A stretch of DNA of 64,000 nucleotides. It comes from Ignavibacteria bacterium (GTDB lineage: Bacteria; Bacteroidota; Ignavibacteria; Tepidaquicellales; Tepidaquicellaceae). Positions 52,075 through 61,710 of the stretch are shown in pieces. Both the position numbers and the translations under genes were made by a program. The stretch is from the NCBI GenBank assembly GCA_016719565.1, contig JADJYU010000001.1:806001-870000 (forward strand), written 5' to 3'. The notes beneath the pieces were generated by a model. It saw only the letters and a program-made list of their open reading frames with translations, was not told the origin of the DNA and ran no database searches. The stretch's first letter is position 1, and each line of letters begins with the position of its first letter.

Positions 52075-54222
52075 ATGAAAAAAACACTTTCTTCTTTGTT
52101 TGTTGCCGCATTATTTATGGCAATGAGCAATTTCGCTTTATCGCAGGTAAGAGTTACACCAACTCAAACCGATTATGCGGATTTTGTTACAGCTTTTGCA
52201 GCTATACAGGCCGGAACACATGGAGCTGCTCCAACTGCAACAGTTATCGGTAGTTTCTCCCAAACAGCAGGAGCTATACTTACCAACAATACTCCCACTG
52301 CTATTACAAGTCTTAATATTTACACAAGCGGTGTCTTTACCGTAACCGGCGCAGTAGGAATGGGCGCTCCGATAATAACCCTTAATGATATAGACAACGC
52401 AGTTATTGACGGAAGGATCGGTCAAGCAGGATCTAACAGAGATCTTACTTTCAATCATTTAAACACTGCTTCTACTTTAATGGGAATATTAAATCTTTCC
52501 AACGGATCTTCCAATAGTGTAATGAGATATTGCAATTTGACAACTCTTTCCTTAAACGGCAGAATGTATAATGTCGCTCAGACTACGGCTGTTTTCGGTG
52601 GAAATAATAATAATACAATTGAATATTGTTTTGTTGACGGTGGTTCCAGAGGTATTCAAACCTTCGGTACTGCAGGAATAGCTCCTAATGCTAACACTAT
52701 AATAAGGAACAACATTGTTACAAACGCAGCAACTCTCCCTATTTTTATCGGGAGCGAATTGGATGGCGTAACATGTAATTATAACTCTGTTTCAATTAAC
52801 AGAGGATTATTGAATGCAGCTACCGGGTATAGAGGGATTGCAATTCAAGGTGTTGGAACTATTAATGTTATAGGTAATAAAATATTTAGCTTGACAAATT
52901 CCACCGCGGGAAATACTTATTCCTATATAGGAATTATAACTATTCCACAACCGGCTACAGGAGTAACCAGCTGCACAATTAATCTGATAAATAACGCCGT
53001 CACATTAATGGATAATAATTTATCGTCGCCATTTATTTATGGATTATTTCCAGCTTCTAATGCAACATCACCAGTTAGCACCCAAAATGTTTATAATAAT
53101 ACAATTAGATTTGGCGGAACAGGTGCAGTAGTTCCTGCAGGTGCTTATTTTGCATGTTTACCTATTTCAAGTACTGTTGTCGGATCTACTGTTAATTCTT
53201 ACAACAATGTATCTTCTTATGAAAGAACAGCAAATAATGCAACAAGTTTTGGCATCGCATATGATCTTACTTCATATCCGTCCGCTGGAGTTACTCTAAA
53301 TTCTGATTACAATACCGGAAATGCTTATGTAAATACATTTGGTTGGGACGGCGGATACGGAACCACAGTATATCAAAACAATGGTATAGAATCATATAAA
53401 GATTCACTTTGCAGCATAGGAATAGAACAGCATACAACTTTTGACAGTTTACTATTTACAAGTCCAAATTCATATATGTATGCTGCCGGAACTGTCGGAG
53501 GAAACATGAATGGAATGGTTCTTGGCGCAGTGCCAAACGATATTGACGGAACTGTAAGAAATGCAACATATCCATACAGAGGTGCTTATGAAGGAGCAAC
53601 GTTAAAAGTATTAACACTTGGTGTTGATCTTGAAGGAGTAACATCAAATACACCGCAAATCAGTGTCCGATTGCTTCTTGCCTGTTCAGGAGTTGCAACC
53701 AGTGTAGGGGATCTTAATCCTGCTACAAATCAAACTATAGTTACTTATGGTGATGCAGTTTCTACAGCAACCGGATATGTAATTGATGTCAGATCTATGA
53801 GACATATCCAAACATGGAGTGCTTCAACTGTAACATTTGCCGGTACTGCCGGAAGTTATAATTTTACAACTTCGACAAGTCAGGCATTTGGTAATAATCA
53901 GGCAAGTTCTCCTGTAGCATTATTTGGAGGTGATGTAAATCAGGACGGTGTTGTTGATGTTTCAGATTTGACAGCAATAGATAATGATGCATTTAATTTT
54001 GTATCCGGATGCAGAATCAGAACAGATGTTGACAATAACGAAGTAGTTGATTTAGACGATGCATCAATTACTGATAACAACGCATTCAATTTTGTAGGTT
54101 CAGTATCACCTTGCGGTCCTGTTCCGCCACCTGCTTCAATAATTTCAAATCAGACAGCAAATGTTAAAAACATAAATGTAGTTAACAAAAGCGTTATACT
54201 TAACGCAGTTGATAATTTCTAA
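52075..54222 (+). CDS. Secreted beta-helix protein with a dockerin-like doublet
   Basis: A 715-residue exported protein: signal peptide (ending FALSQ), then a long region rich in Asn/Thr/Gly with right-handed parallel beta-helix repeats (~60-470: NNTIEYCFVDGG, NANTIIRNNIVTNA, GVTCNYNSVSI, TQNVYNNTIRF). A beta-sandwich (~500-615) and a dockerin-like doublet (~622-680: GDVNQDGVVDVSDLTAIDND and TDVDNNEVVDLDDASITDNN) follow. No T9SS sorting domain is visible, so the C-terminus differs from the other secreted proteins here, and release or attachment by another route is implied. It may be a polysaccharide-binding or lyase-like surface protein. Catalytic residues cannot be assigned. Confidence 0.75.
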   Translation: MKKTLSSLFVAALFMAMSNFALSQVRVTPTQTDYADFVTAFAAIQAGTHGAAPTATVIGSFSQTAGAILTNNTPTAITSLNIYTSGVFTVTGAVGMGAPIITLNDIDNAVIDGRIGQAGSNRDLTFNHLNTASTLMGILNLSNGSSNSVMRYCNLTTLSLNGRMYNVAQTTAVFGGNNNNTIEYCFVDGGSRGIQTFGTAGIAPNANTIIRNNIVTNAATLPIFIGSELDGVTCNYNSVSINRGLLNAATGYRGIAIQGVGTINVIGNKIFSLTNSTAGNTYSYIGIITIPQPATGVTSCTINLINNAVTLMDNNLSSPFIYGLFPASNATSPVSTQNVYNNTIRFGGTGAVVPAGAYFACLPISSTVVGSTVNSYNNVSSYERTANNATSFGIAYDLTSYPSAGVTLNSDYNTGNAYVNTFGWDGGYGTTVYQNNGIESYKDSLCSIGIEQHTTFDSLLFTSPNSYMYAAGTVGGNMNGMVLGAVPNDIDGTVRNATYPYRGAYEGATLKVLTLGVDLEGVTSNTPQISVRLLLACSGVATSVGDLNPATNQTIVTYGDAVSTATGYVIDVRSMRHIQTWSASTVTFAGTAGSYNFTTSTSQAFGNNQASSPVALFGGDVNQDGVVDVSDLTAIDNDAFNFVSGCRIRTDVDNNEVVDLDDASITDNNAFNFVGSVSPCGPVPPPASIISNQTANVKNINVVNKSVILNAVDNF

Positions 54223-54247
54223 GGTTTTGTAAAAACTTTTCTTACCT

Positions 54248-54279
54248 AACCCCGGTTGTTTATTCAGCCGGGGTTTTTT
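54248..54279 (+). terminator. Intrinsic terminator after the beta-helix protein gene
   Basis: Arms AACCCCGG (54248-54255) and CCGGGGTT (54268-54275) with a 12-base loop are followed by a run of T to 54279. The hairpin lies 25 bases after the stop. Confidence 0.88.
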
Positions 54280-54359
54280 ATTTTATAACGAATTTTGATA
54301 ATATTATTATCTTGATTTTAAAAATTGATATGCAAAGTTTATTTAAATTTAAAATTATT

Positions 54360-56213
54360 ATGTCACAAATTAACAGAATAAATTTAATCGCAGTATTACT
54401 GATCTCACTGTCTATGTATTCATTTTTTCCGCAGGACGGAAAAGACGGAATAGAAGGATTAAGAAATAGTAATATTACTTCTTCGGAAATTTATCAGCAT
54501 ATAAAATATCTATCATCCGACGAACTCGAAGGCAGATTTCCCGGTACGCGGGGCGATATTCTTACTTCAGAATATCTGATAAATGAGTTTAAAAAATATG
54601 ATCTCAAGCCGTATGGTGAGAACGGATACGTTCAGAATTTTGACGTTTACACACACATAAGTCTTTCGGGGAATAATTATTTTAAAACATCATTAGACGG
54701 TACAGAGAAAGATTATATAATTGAAACACAGTTCTCACCGCTTGGATTTTCAGGTAACGGATCGGCATACGGGCAAATAGTTTTTGCCGGTTACGGCATT
54801 TCTGCTGCCGATCAGAACTACGATGATTTCAAAGATAAAGACGGAAATGACATTGACATAAAAGGAAGGGTTCTTATAATTATGAAATACTCTCCCGGCG
54901 GAAGTGACCCGCATGGCAATCCATTTGAAAAGTATGAAGCGCTGAGGCAAAAGACACAGATACCGAAAGAGCGCGGCGCCGCAGGAATAATATTTATAAA
55001 CGGACCATCTACAGGTGATGATGATAAACTGACAGGATTAAAATTTGACAGGGTACTTCAGAATGCGGGTATTCCGGTTATTAACTGCAAGAGAGAGATC
55101 ATTGAAAATATTTTGGCAAAAGAAGGTAAAGATCTGAAAAAAATTCAGGATGATATTGATAACAGTAAATCATCAAATACTTTTGAAATAAAAAATTCAT
55201 ATGCTTCATTTGAAGCTAACATTGAACCTGTAAAAGCGGTTACCGATAATGTGATCGGCATAATAGAAGGAAATGATCCTGTCTTAAAAAATGAAGTAAT
55301 TGTAATCGGCGGTCATAAGGATCATCTCGGATACGGATTATACGGTTCACTCTATTCCGGAAACGATAAGCAAATTCATAACGGCGCAGATGATAACGCT
55401 TCAGGAATAGCAGGCGTTCTTGAGCTTGCTCAGAAATTTTCTTCAGTAAGAAAAGACTTAAAGCGGAGTATTCTTTTTATCTGCTTCGGAGCCGAAGAAG
55501 CCGGTCTGATTGGATCAGCTTATTTTACAAATTCAAAATTATTTGAAGATCTGAATGTAGTTGCAATGATAAATATGGATATGGTGGGGAGACTTTCCGA
55601 TGACAAACTGATTATTTACGGAACCGGAACTTCTCCTGTCTGGAATGACATGCTTGATAAGTTTAACAGCAATTACAATTTCAGCCTTACAAAAACTCCT
55701 GATGGCTTGGGACCATCCGATCACTCAAGTTTTTATATAAAAGACGTACCTTCACTACATTTCTTTACCGGTACACACGGCGAATATCATGCGCCGCCTG
55801 ATGATATTGAAAAAATAAATGCGGAAGGACAATTGAGAATTATGAATTTTATTTATGATATTGTAAGTGATTTGGACGTTAGCAGTTCAAAACCCGATTT
55901 TACGAAGGTCGTTGTAGCGGAAAACAATGAAAAGAGATCGATGGGCAGTGTTAAAATATATGTCGGTACAATCCCGGATTATTCATATACAGGTGAGGGA
56001 ATGAAAATTTCGGGCGTGAAGCAAGGCGGACCGGCTGAAACAGGCGGAATGCAGGCTGGGGATATAATTGTAAAATTCGGAAATACTGAAGTGAAAAATA
56101 TCTATGATTACATGTTTGCAATGGGTGGATTTAAACCGGGAGATGAAGCTGAAATTACAGTATTAAGAAATAATGAACCGGTAGTACTTAAAGTAAAAAT
56201 GGGAAGCAGATAA
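54360..56213 (+). CDS. Exported M28-family aminopeptidase with PA and PDZ domains
   Basis: A di-zinc aminopeptidase. I use the ATG at 54360, which gives the signal peptide MSQINRINLIAVLLISLSMY; a TTG at 54312 would add 16 unlikely residues. Domains are an N-terminal M28 segment, a PA insert (~125-260: GQIVFAGYGISAADQNYDDF, GRVLIIMKYSPGG) and the catalytic core. The core has zinc ligands in GGHKDHLGYG, HNGADDNASG, FGAEEAGLIGS, MDMVGRL and the late His in TGTHGEYHAPPDD. The C-terminal PDZ domain (~535-615) reads GVKQGGPAETGGMQAGDIIVKF. The enzyme probably trims peptides in the periplasm or at the surface. It is convergent with nuoF. Confidence 0.9.
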   Translation: MSQINRINLIAVLLISLSMYSFFPQDGKDGIEGLRNSNITSSEIYQHIKYLSSDELEGRFPGTRGDILTSEYLINEFKKYDLKPYGENGYVQNFDVYTHISLSGNNYFKTSLDGTEKDYIIETQFSPLGFSGNGSAYGQIVFAGYGISAADQNYDDFKDKDGNDIDIKGRVLIIMKYSPGGSDPHGNPFEKYEALRQKTQIPKERGAAGIIFINGPSTGDDDKLTGLKFDRVLQNAGIPVINCKREIIENILAKEGKDLKKIQDDIDNSKSSNTFEIKNSYASFEANIEPVKAVTDNVIGIIEGNDPVLKNEVIVIGGHKDHLGYGLYGSLYSGNDKQIHNGADDNASGIAGVLELAQKFSSVRKDLKRSILFICFGAEEAGLIGSAYFTNSKLFEDLNVVAMINMDMVGRLSDDKLIIYGTGTSPVWNDMLDKFNSNYNFSLTKTPDGLGPSDHSSFYIKDVPSLHFFTGTHGEYHAPPDDIEKINAEGQLRIMNFIYDIVSDLDVSSSKPDFTKVVVAENNEKRSMGSVKIYVGTIPDYSYTGEGMKISGVKQGGPAETGGMQAGDIIVKFGNTEVKNIYDYMFAMGGFKPGDEAEITVLRNNEPVVLKVKMGSR

Positions 56214-56246
56214 AAATCTATTTTAGGTTTGCGTGAAAGATTAATT

Positions 56247-57644
56247 CTAAGAACTGTATCTTTTTAGATTTTCATCAACAGTGATCTCCTGAACTTTACC
56301 GATAAGACTTTCAACTAATGTGTTCTCATCAGTATCAATAGTAACATACTCGTCAGATTTTCTGAGTCCGTGCACTTTGTTTAAAACCGGCAGTTCGATA
56401 TTTTCATTTTTGATCTTTGATTCGAATTCTTTTCTGAATTTTCTAACAGTCCATTTTACAGGCCAGGCTGCAGCGTCACCCAGAGCGCAGATAGTATTTC
56501 CTTCGATATTTTCAGCAACGGAAATTAAGAGATCAAGATCGGAATGCCTTCCTGTTCCGTCCATAATTCTGTCAAGTACTTTAAGCATCCAGCCGCAGCC
56601 TTCCCTGCACGGAGTACATTGACCGCATGATTCATGATAATAGAATTTTGTAATTCTCTGAAGCACATGTACAATATCAGTATCCTCATCCATCACCATA
56701 ATACCTGCAGTTCCGATAGCTGAGCCCACAGCTTTAAGACTTTCAGCATCCATTTTCATGGTAAGGGATTCCTCTTTTGTTAAAGGCGGCATTGACGAAC
56801 CGCCGGGGATTATCATTTTAAAATCCTTCCCGTCTTTGATACCACCGCAGTAATCATTTATAATTGTCATCAGCGGAGTACCTGTCGGTAATTCATATAC
56901 ACCCGGTTTATTAACATGCCCGCTGACTCCGTAGAGCAGAGTGCCCGGATGTTTTGGATCTCCGATCTTACTAAACCATTCGCTGCCTTTGTTAATAATT
57001 TCAGGGACATTTGCCAGAGTTTCTATATTATTAATTGTAGTCGGATTTCCCCAAACGCCAACTGCTGCCGGAAACGGAGGTTTGACTCTGGGATAACCGC
57101 GCTTACCTTCCAGTGAATTCATAAGCGAAGATTCTTCGCCGCAGATATAAGCTCCAGCGCCTTTATGTACATACATTTCTACCGAAAAATCAGATCCTAA
57201 AATGTTTTTTCCTATTAATCCTTTTTTATATGCATCAGCTACACATTCTTCCATTATGTTTATCCATTTCCAGTATTCGCCTCTGATATATACATATACA
57301 GCCTGAATTCCCATTGCATATGCAGCGATCAAAGAACCTTCGATAAACTGGTGGGGATTTTTTTCAAATATTTCCCTGTCCTTAAAACTTCCCGGCTCGC
57401 TTTCATCGCCATTGCAGCAAAGGAATTTTGGCTTTTCATTTCCTTTAGGCATAAAGCTCCACTTCATTCCGGTGGAGAAACAAGCTCCGCCTCTTCCGCG
57501 CAATCCCGAATTTTTAACTTCTGCGATAACTTCATCGGGTTTCATTCCTGTTAGAACTTTTTTTAATGCAGAATATCCGCCGTTGGAAATGTAAACATCA
57601 ATTTTATCCAGGTCAGGTATGTCTTTTAGAATAATTTTTTCCAT
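56247..57644 (-). CDS. nuoF: NADH-quinone oxidoreductase subunit F
   Basis: NADH- and FMN-binding 51-kDa subunit of complex I. It has SGLRGRGGACFSTGMKW (NADH/FMN region), GAGAYICGEESSLMNSLEG and KPPFPAAVGVWG. The N3 [4Fe-4S] site is ESCGQCTPCREGC plus the later Cys in GNTICALGDAA. I choose the ATG at 57644; a TTG at 57650 directly after the nuoE stop would add two residues. It is the last nuo gene here: downstream lies a convergent peptidase, so nuoG and the membrane subunits are encoded elsewhere. Confidence 0.95.
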   Translation of the reverse strand: MEKIILKDIPDLDKIDVYISNGGYSALKKVLTGMKPDEVIAEVKNSGLRGRGGACFSTGMKWSFMPKGNEKPKFLCCNGDESEPGSFKDREIFEKNPHQFIEGSLIAAYAMGIQAVYVYIRGEYWKWINIMEECVADAYKKGLIGKNILGSDFSVEMYVHKGAGAYICGEESSLMNSLEGKRGYPRVKPPFPAAVGVWGNPTTINNIETLANVPEIINKGSEWFSKIGDPKHPGTLLYGVSGHVNKPGVYELPTGTPLMTIINDYCGGIKDGKDFKMIIPGGSSMPPLTKEESLTMKMDAESLKAVGSAIGTAGIMVMDEDTDIVHVLQRITKFYYHESCGQCTPCREGCGWMLKVLDRIMDGTGRHSDLDLLISVAENIEGNTICALGDAAAWPVKWTVRKFRKEFESKIKNENIELPVLNKVHGLRKSDEYVTIDTDENTLVESLIGKVQEITVDENLKRYSS

Positions 57645-57650
57645 TTTCAA

Positions 57651-58151
57651 TTAATTAGAATTTCTGAGCTTTGCCAATAGTTCATCTGTTTTTTCAATCG
57701 TAAGATTTTCATGGAATTCTTTATTGTTGATCTGCAGCATGGGAGCAGTAGCGCAGCTGCCGAGACATTCCACTTCTTCAATAGAAAACAATCCGTCCGG
57801 AGTAATTCCTTTATTCTTAACTCCGAGTTTATCTGAAATATGGTTAAAAATTTTATAACCGTCGCACAGCATACAGGAAACATTCGTGCATATCTGCAGA
57901 TGAAATTTCCCCACCGGTTTTTTGAAATACATAGAATAAAAAGTAGCAACTCCAAGCACGTGGTCATGCGGAATGCTGAGTAAGTCTCCGACATACCGCA
58001 TTGCATCAATGGAGATCCAGCCGTATTTTTCCTGAATCATCCAGAGAAGCGGCATAACCGCAGCCATTGGTTTAGGATATTTGGAAATATGCATCTTCAC
58101 AGTTTGCATTTCACTTTCATCAAACAGCGGAGTATATTCCTGAGTTTTCAT
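57651..58151 (-). CDS. nuoE: NADH-quinone oxidoreductase subunit E
   Basis: The 24-kDa [2Fe-2S] subunit of complex I, 166 residues. The helical N-terminal part (AAVMPLLWMIQEKYGWIS, HVLGVATFYSMY) is followed by the four cluster cysteines in CTNVSCMLCDG and VECLGSCATAPM, in the spacing expected for a thioredoxin-like ferredoxin fold. It overlaps or abuts nuoF, depending on the nuoF start chosen, and follows nuoD by about 150 bases on the same strand. Confidence 0.94.
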   Translation of the reverse strand: MKTQEYTPLFDESEMQTVKMHISKYPKPMAAVMPLLWMIQEKYGWISIDAMRYVGDLLSIPHDHVLGVATFYSMYFKKPVGKFHLQICTNVSCMLCDGYKIFNHISDKLGVKNKGITPDGLFSIEEVECLGSCATAPMLQINNKEFHENLTIEKTDELLAKLRNSN

Positions 58152-58300
58152 AAATTTTTACTTTGTCAAAAAATATTATTTAAAATTCATTCGGAAATAA
58201 AGTATGGATTTTGCTGTCAGGATTTATTCTATAATAAATTCTGAACAGTTCTGTTTAGTTTTGGCTTTACATGAATGCAATACAATTGCGTTCCGCATCT

Positions 58301-59578
58301 CTACTTATCCGCTTCGCCCATCACGGGATCCACACTCCCGATGATCACCACAGTATCCGAAATCAGACATTCCTTCATCATAGGCGAAAGCGCCTGCAGA
58401 TTAGAAAAACTTGGAGATCTTATCTTCGTTCTGAATGGATGTCCGCTGCCGTCGCTGATTATATAAAATCCAAGCTCACCTTTTGATGCTTCAATAGCGC
58501 AGTATGATTCACGCTTCGGAGGATTTACTCCGAAATTTATCAGCATAAAATCATGTATAAGCTCTTCCATCTTTGTATAGACTCTTTCCTTTTTCGGCAA
58601 GACTTTCTTTGACTGTAACGCATTGTGCTGACCGGCCGGAATTTTTTCGATACATTGCTTTAGAATCTTTACACACTCTATCATTTCATCTACTCTTACA
58701 TAATATCTCGCAAGACAATCGCTTTCCGTATAGACCGGAATGTTGAAATCCAGTTTGTCATAAACTAGATAAGGTTCATCTCTGCGGAGATCCCTGCTGA
58801 TACCGCAGGCTCTTAAAAGAGGTCCCGTCAGTCCAAGATCTATGCAATTTTCTTTTGATAAGTGACCGATGTTCTCACATCTGACAATAAATATTTTATT
58901 TCTTTCCACCAGCGATCTCATATCATCGAGATTATTTTCAAACTCGTCTATGAATTTTTTAATACCAGTCAGTGATTCATCCGTAACATCCTGCGCAACC
59001 CCTCCGACTCTTGTGTATGATGTTGTAAATCTCGCTCCGCAGATCACATCATAGAGATCAAGTATTTTTTCTCTTTCCCTTATCGCCCACAAAAACGGAG
59101 TTACAGCCCCGACGTCCATCAGTAACGCTCCTACTGCAAGCAGGTGTGACTGAATTCTCGCAAGCTCAGCTATAATAACTCTTATATATTTTCCTCTTTC
59201 CGGAATTTCAAGATCAATCAATTTCTCAACAGCAAGAGCGTATGCAACGTTGTTTGCCATCGGAGATAGATAGTCAAGCCGGTCGGTATGCGGAATGAAC
59301 TCATGATATGTACATGCTTCGGCAAGTTTTTCATAACCGCGGTGAAGATAGCCAAGTTCCGGAATGCATTTCTTAACTGTCTCACCGTCAAGGCTTACTA
59401 GTAATCTAAGCACCCCGTGAGTCGCAGGATGCTGCGGTCCCATGTTCAGAACCATTTCATTGTCAAGAGCATCTGTAAACTGAATACTGAGGTCTTCCGA
59501 CTCCAATGCTTCGAGAATTTTTGACTTCTTAGTTTTTTTTTCGCCCTCCTGCTGTTCCGGAAGTATTGTCTGAGGCAT
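58301..59578 (-). CDS. nuoD: NADH-quinone oxidoreductase subunit D
   Basis: The 49-kDa subunit of complex I, 425 residues, which forms part of the quinone-binding pocket at the membrane junction. An N-terminal extension (~35 residues, Lys/Glu-rich) precedes NMGPQHPATHGVLRL, the quinone-site loop. Then come GYLHRGYEKLAE, RLDYLSPM, GGVAQDV and the C-terminal VIIGSVDPVMGEADK, all diagnostic. Complete. It follows nuoC by about 100 bases on the same strand. Confidence 0.96.
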   Translation of the reverse strand: MPQTILPEQQEGEKKTKKSKILEALESEDLSIQFTDALDNEMVLNMGPQHPATHGVLRLLVSLDGETVKKCIPELGYLHRGYEKLAEACTYHEFIPHTDRLDYLSPMANNVAYALAVEKLIDLEIPERGKYIRVIIAELARIQSHLLAVGALLMDVGAVTPFLWAIREREKILDLYDVICGARFTTSYTRVGGVAQDVTDESLTGIKKFIDEFENNLDDMRSLVERNKIFIVRCENIGHLSKENCIDLGLTGPLLRACGISRDLRRDEPYLVYDKLDFNIPVYTESDCLARYYVRVDEMIECVKILKQCIEKIPAGQHNALQSKKVLPKKERVYTKMEELIHDFMLINFGVNPPKRESYCAIEASKGELGFYIISDGSGHPFRTKIRSPSFSNLQALSPMMKECLISDTVVIIGSVDPVMGEADK

Positions 59579-59681
59579 TTCTATGTGTTGTCTTTTAAAA
59601 TTTAGTCTTCTGAAAAAACTACTATGAGAAAATTTAATGTGTATATTTAAACTTTAAATCTGTATTTACAATTAGCCCATT

Positions 59682-60164
59682 TCATTTGTTGGGTAACGGG
59701 ATCGATCCCGGAATACCCATCAGCGGAAAATCTTTTCTGAGCGGATGATATTCAAACTCATCAGGCATATACATTCTTCTGAGATCAGGATGATTACGGA
59801 AATTAATTCCCATCATATCATATGCTTCCCTTTCATACCAGTTTGCAGATCCCCAGATACCGCTCAGGGTTTCCATTTCAGGTTTCTTTGTATCCAGTCT
59901 GATCTTTATGAATAGTCTTTTATTATTATCAATTGAAACAAGATTGTAGATCATTTCAAATCTGTTTTTCTTTTCGAATCTGTCTACGCTTACGCCGTCC
60001 ACCATTGAATTATATTTTAAAGATTCATCATTCTTTAAAATATTACACACTTCAATTACATCTTTATGATCAATATAAATTGCAGGTGTACCGTTGACAT
60101 CTGTAAATTCGATTTGAAAATTACCGAGTTTTGATTTGAGAAGTTCGATGGTTTCTTTACTCAT
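59682..60164 (-). CDS. nuoC: NADH-quinone oxidoreductase subunit C
   Basis: The 30-kDa subunit of complex I, 160 residues. The signature WYEREAYDMMGINFRNHPDLRRMYMPDEFEYHPLRKDFPL near the C-terminus is unmistakable. The N-terminal part (RFEKKNRFEMIYNLVSIDNNKRLFIKIRLD) forms the mixed sheet. It is separate from nuoD rather than fused as in Escherichia coli. It is cut off from nuoB by a T9SS-exported protein gene and an intrinsic terminator, so it probably has its own promoter or depends on read-through. Confidence 0.95.
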   Translation of the reverse strand: MSKETIELLKSKLGNFQIEFTDVNGTPAIYIDHKDVIEVCNILKNDESLKYNSMVDGVSVDRFEKKNRFEMIYNLVSIDNNKRLFIKIRLDTKKPEMETLSGIWGSANWYEREAYDMMGINFRNHPDLRRMYMPDEFEYHPLRKDFPLMGIPGSIPLPNK

Positions 60165-60210
60165 TTTAATTTTAACAAACTTACTTAATTATAAATTTAT
60201 TTTAAACAAC

Positions 60211-60236
60211 AAAAAACCCGCTTATGCGGGCTTTTT
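60211..60236 (-). terminator. Intrinsic terminator inside the nuo gene order
   Basis: CCCGC (60217-60221) and GCGGG (60226-60230) around a four-base TTAT loop are extended by an A-run and a T-run with one mismatch. On the minus strand the hairpin is followed by TTTTTT. It lies after the T9SS protein gene and before nuoC. Confidence 0.75.
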
Positions 60237-60258
60237 GTAATATGTTATTTATTTAATC

Positions 60259-61179
60259 TTATTTGATCAGCTGCATTTTTTTAGTCTCAGTATAGTAATC
60301 AGTTTCAAGTCTGTAAAAGTAAACTCCGCTTGAAAGTGAACTGCCGTCAAATGTTGCAATATAAGAACCGGCAGGTCTGTTACCTTCAAAAATATTCATC
60401 ACTTTCTGACCTACAGAATTGAAAACCGTAAGTTTTACATTTGAGCTTCTTGCCAGATCAAAACTTATTTTCGTACCCGGATTGAAAGGGTTCGGATAAT
60501 TTTGGTTTAATGCGAATTTATCCGGAATGACTGTACCGATTTGTGTAATTCCTACTGTGCCCTGATATTCAACATCATCTACCTGAACGAAATAACCGTC
60601 TACCTGAGTATTCATATTATATCTGAAACCCACATAAATATTCTGTCCCGTATAACCTGAAAGTGTTACAAAATACTGTTCAAAGTTTCCATAAACTGAT
60701 CCGACAGGAAAGAGAATATTGTCATATCTTGCGCCGGTTCCGGACAAGAAATCTGAAGGCTGATTTCCGGTTGTGCTGATCCAAATGGAGACACTGTCAC
60801 TGTAAGACGGTGAACCGCCGGTAACCCAGAAACTAAATAAAGCGTCAGCAGGAACATTTTGAAGTCTGCTTGTTACAAGCCATCCGTCTGATACCCCTGA
60901 GCTTTGGCCCATATACCAGCTGATTCCTATTGATTTATTCCCTGTATGCGCAACTGCGGTACTTGTTGAAAGACCCGGCAAACTCGTACCAACTGATCTA
61001 ACTGTCCAGTTCCAGTTTGGTTCAATTGTGTCTTCGGGCGAGTTATTGTATCTACTCCAGCCGACTGGAAGTGATGCAGAATCTAAAGATTCAAAACCTT
61101 CTGACCAGATGACGGGCTGTGAATTTGCGAAACTGCTTAGTAAAAATGTAAATGTAAAGATGTAAATTAATTTTTTCAT
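60259..61179 (-). CDS. T9SS-exported protein with cleaved-adhesin/MAM-like domain
   Basis: A 306-residue secreted protein. After a signal peptide (ending SSFANSQP) comes a single jelly-roll domain (~22-205: VIWSEGFESLDSASLPVGW ... GNKSIGISWYMG ... VQVDDVEYQGT) of the cleaved-adhesin type. A T9SS type-A domain follows (NQNYPNPFNPGTKISF ... GVYFYRLETD) and ends MQLIK. The predicted product is a small surface adhesin or carbohydrate-binding protein. Its position between nuoB and nuoC on the same strand, with its own terminator, suggests insertion into an ancestral nuoABCDEF order. No transposase or repeat flanks it. Confidence 0.85.
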   Translation of the reverse strand: MKKLIYIFTFTFLLSSFANSQPVIWSEGFESLDSASLPVGWSRYNNSPEDTIEPNWNWTVRSVGTSLPGLSTSTAVAHTGNKSIGISWYMGQSSGVSDGWLVTSRLQNVPADALFSFWVTGGSPSYSDSVSIWISTTGNQPSDFLSGTGARYDNILFPVGSVYGNFEQYFVTLSGYTGQNIYVGFRYNMNTQVDGYFVQVDDVEYQGTVGITQIGTVIPDKFALNQNYPNPFNPGTKISFDLARSSNVKLTVFNSVGQKVMNIFEGNRPAGSYIATFDGSSLSSGVYFYRLETDYYTETKKMQLIK

Positions 61180-61221
61180 AATGTATTCTTTATTTAAATT
61201 AGTAAAAGTTTAAAATTAATA

Positions 61222-61710
61222 TTAGTTAACGGAAAAACCTGCTTCTTCGCCTTTAGAAATTTTTTCCTGAAGCAGCATTAGTGCATTCAGTAAATTATCC
61301 GGTCTGGGTGGACAGCCTGCGACATATACGTCAACCGGTAAGAAAAGATCTATACCCTGAACTACTGAATATGTTCTGTACATTCCGCCGCTTGAAGTAC
61401 ATGCTCCCATTGCAATTACCCATTTAGGATCCGGCATTTGATCATATATCTTTTTAACGATATGAGCCATTTTATAAGTTGTCGTTCCGGCTACTATCAT
61501 TACATCCGATTGTCTCGGTGAAAATCTGAATACTTCACTTCCGAACCTTGAAATATCAAATCTCGGACCTGCAGCTGCCATCATTTCAATTGCGCAGCAG
61601 GAAATTCCCATGGGCATCGGCCATAGTGCGTTCTTTCTGGACCACTTGATCAGTTCATCAATTTTTGATGTGACAAAACCATCTTTGGATAATTTTTCTT
61701 CTAATCCCAT
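61222..61710 (-). CDS. nuoB: NADH-quinone oxidoreductase subunit B
   Basis: The subunit carrying cluster N2, the terminal [4Fe-4S] centre of complex I, 162 residues. Tandem cysteines in GISCCAIEMMAA and the distant Cys in MGACTSSGGMY and VAGCPPRPDNLL provide the four ligands. The N-terminal SRKNALWPMPMG is typical. It overlaps nuoA by ten bases, which indicates translational coupling. Confidence 0.96.
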   Translation of the reverse strand: MGLEEKLSKDGFVTSKIDELIKWSRKNALWPMPMGISCCAIEMMAAAGPRFDISRFGSEVFRFSPRQSDVMIVAGTTTYKMAHIVKKIYDQMPDPKWVIAMGACTSSGGMYRTYSVVQGIDLFLPVDVYVAGCPPRPDNLLNALMLLQEKISKGEEAGFSVN

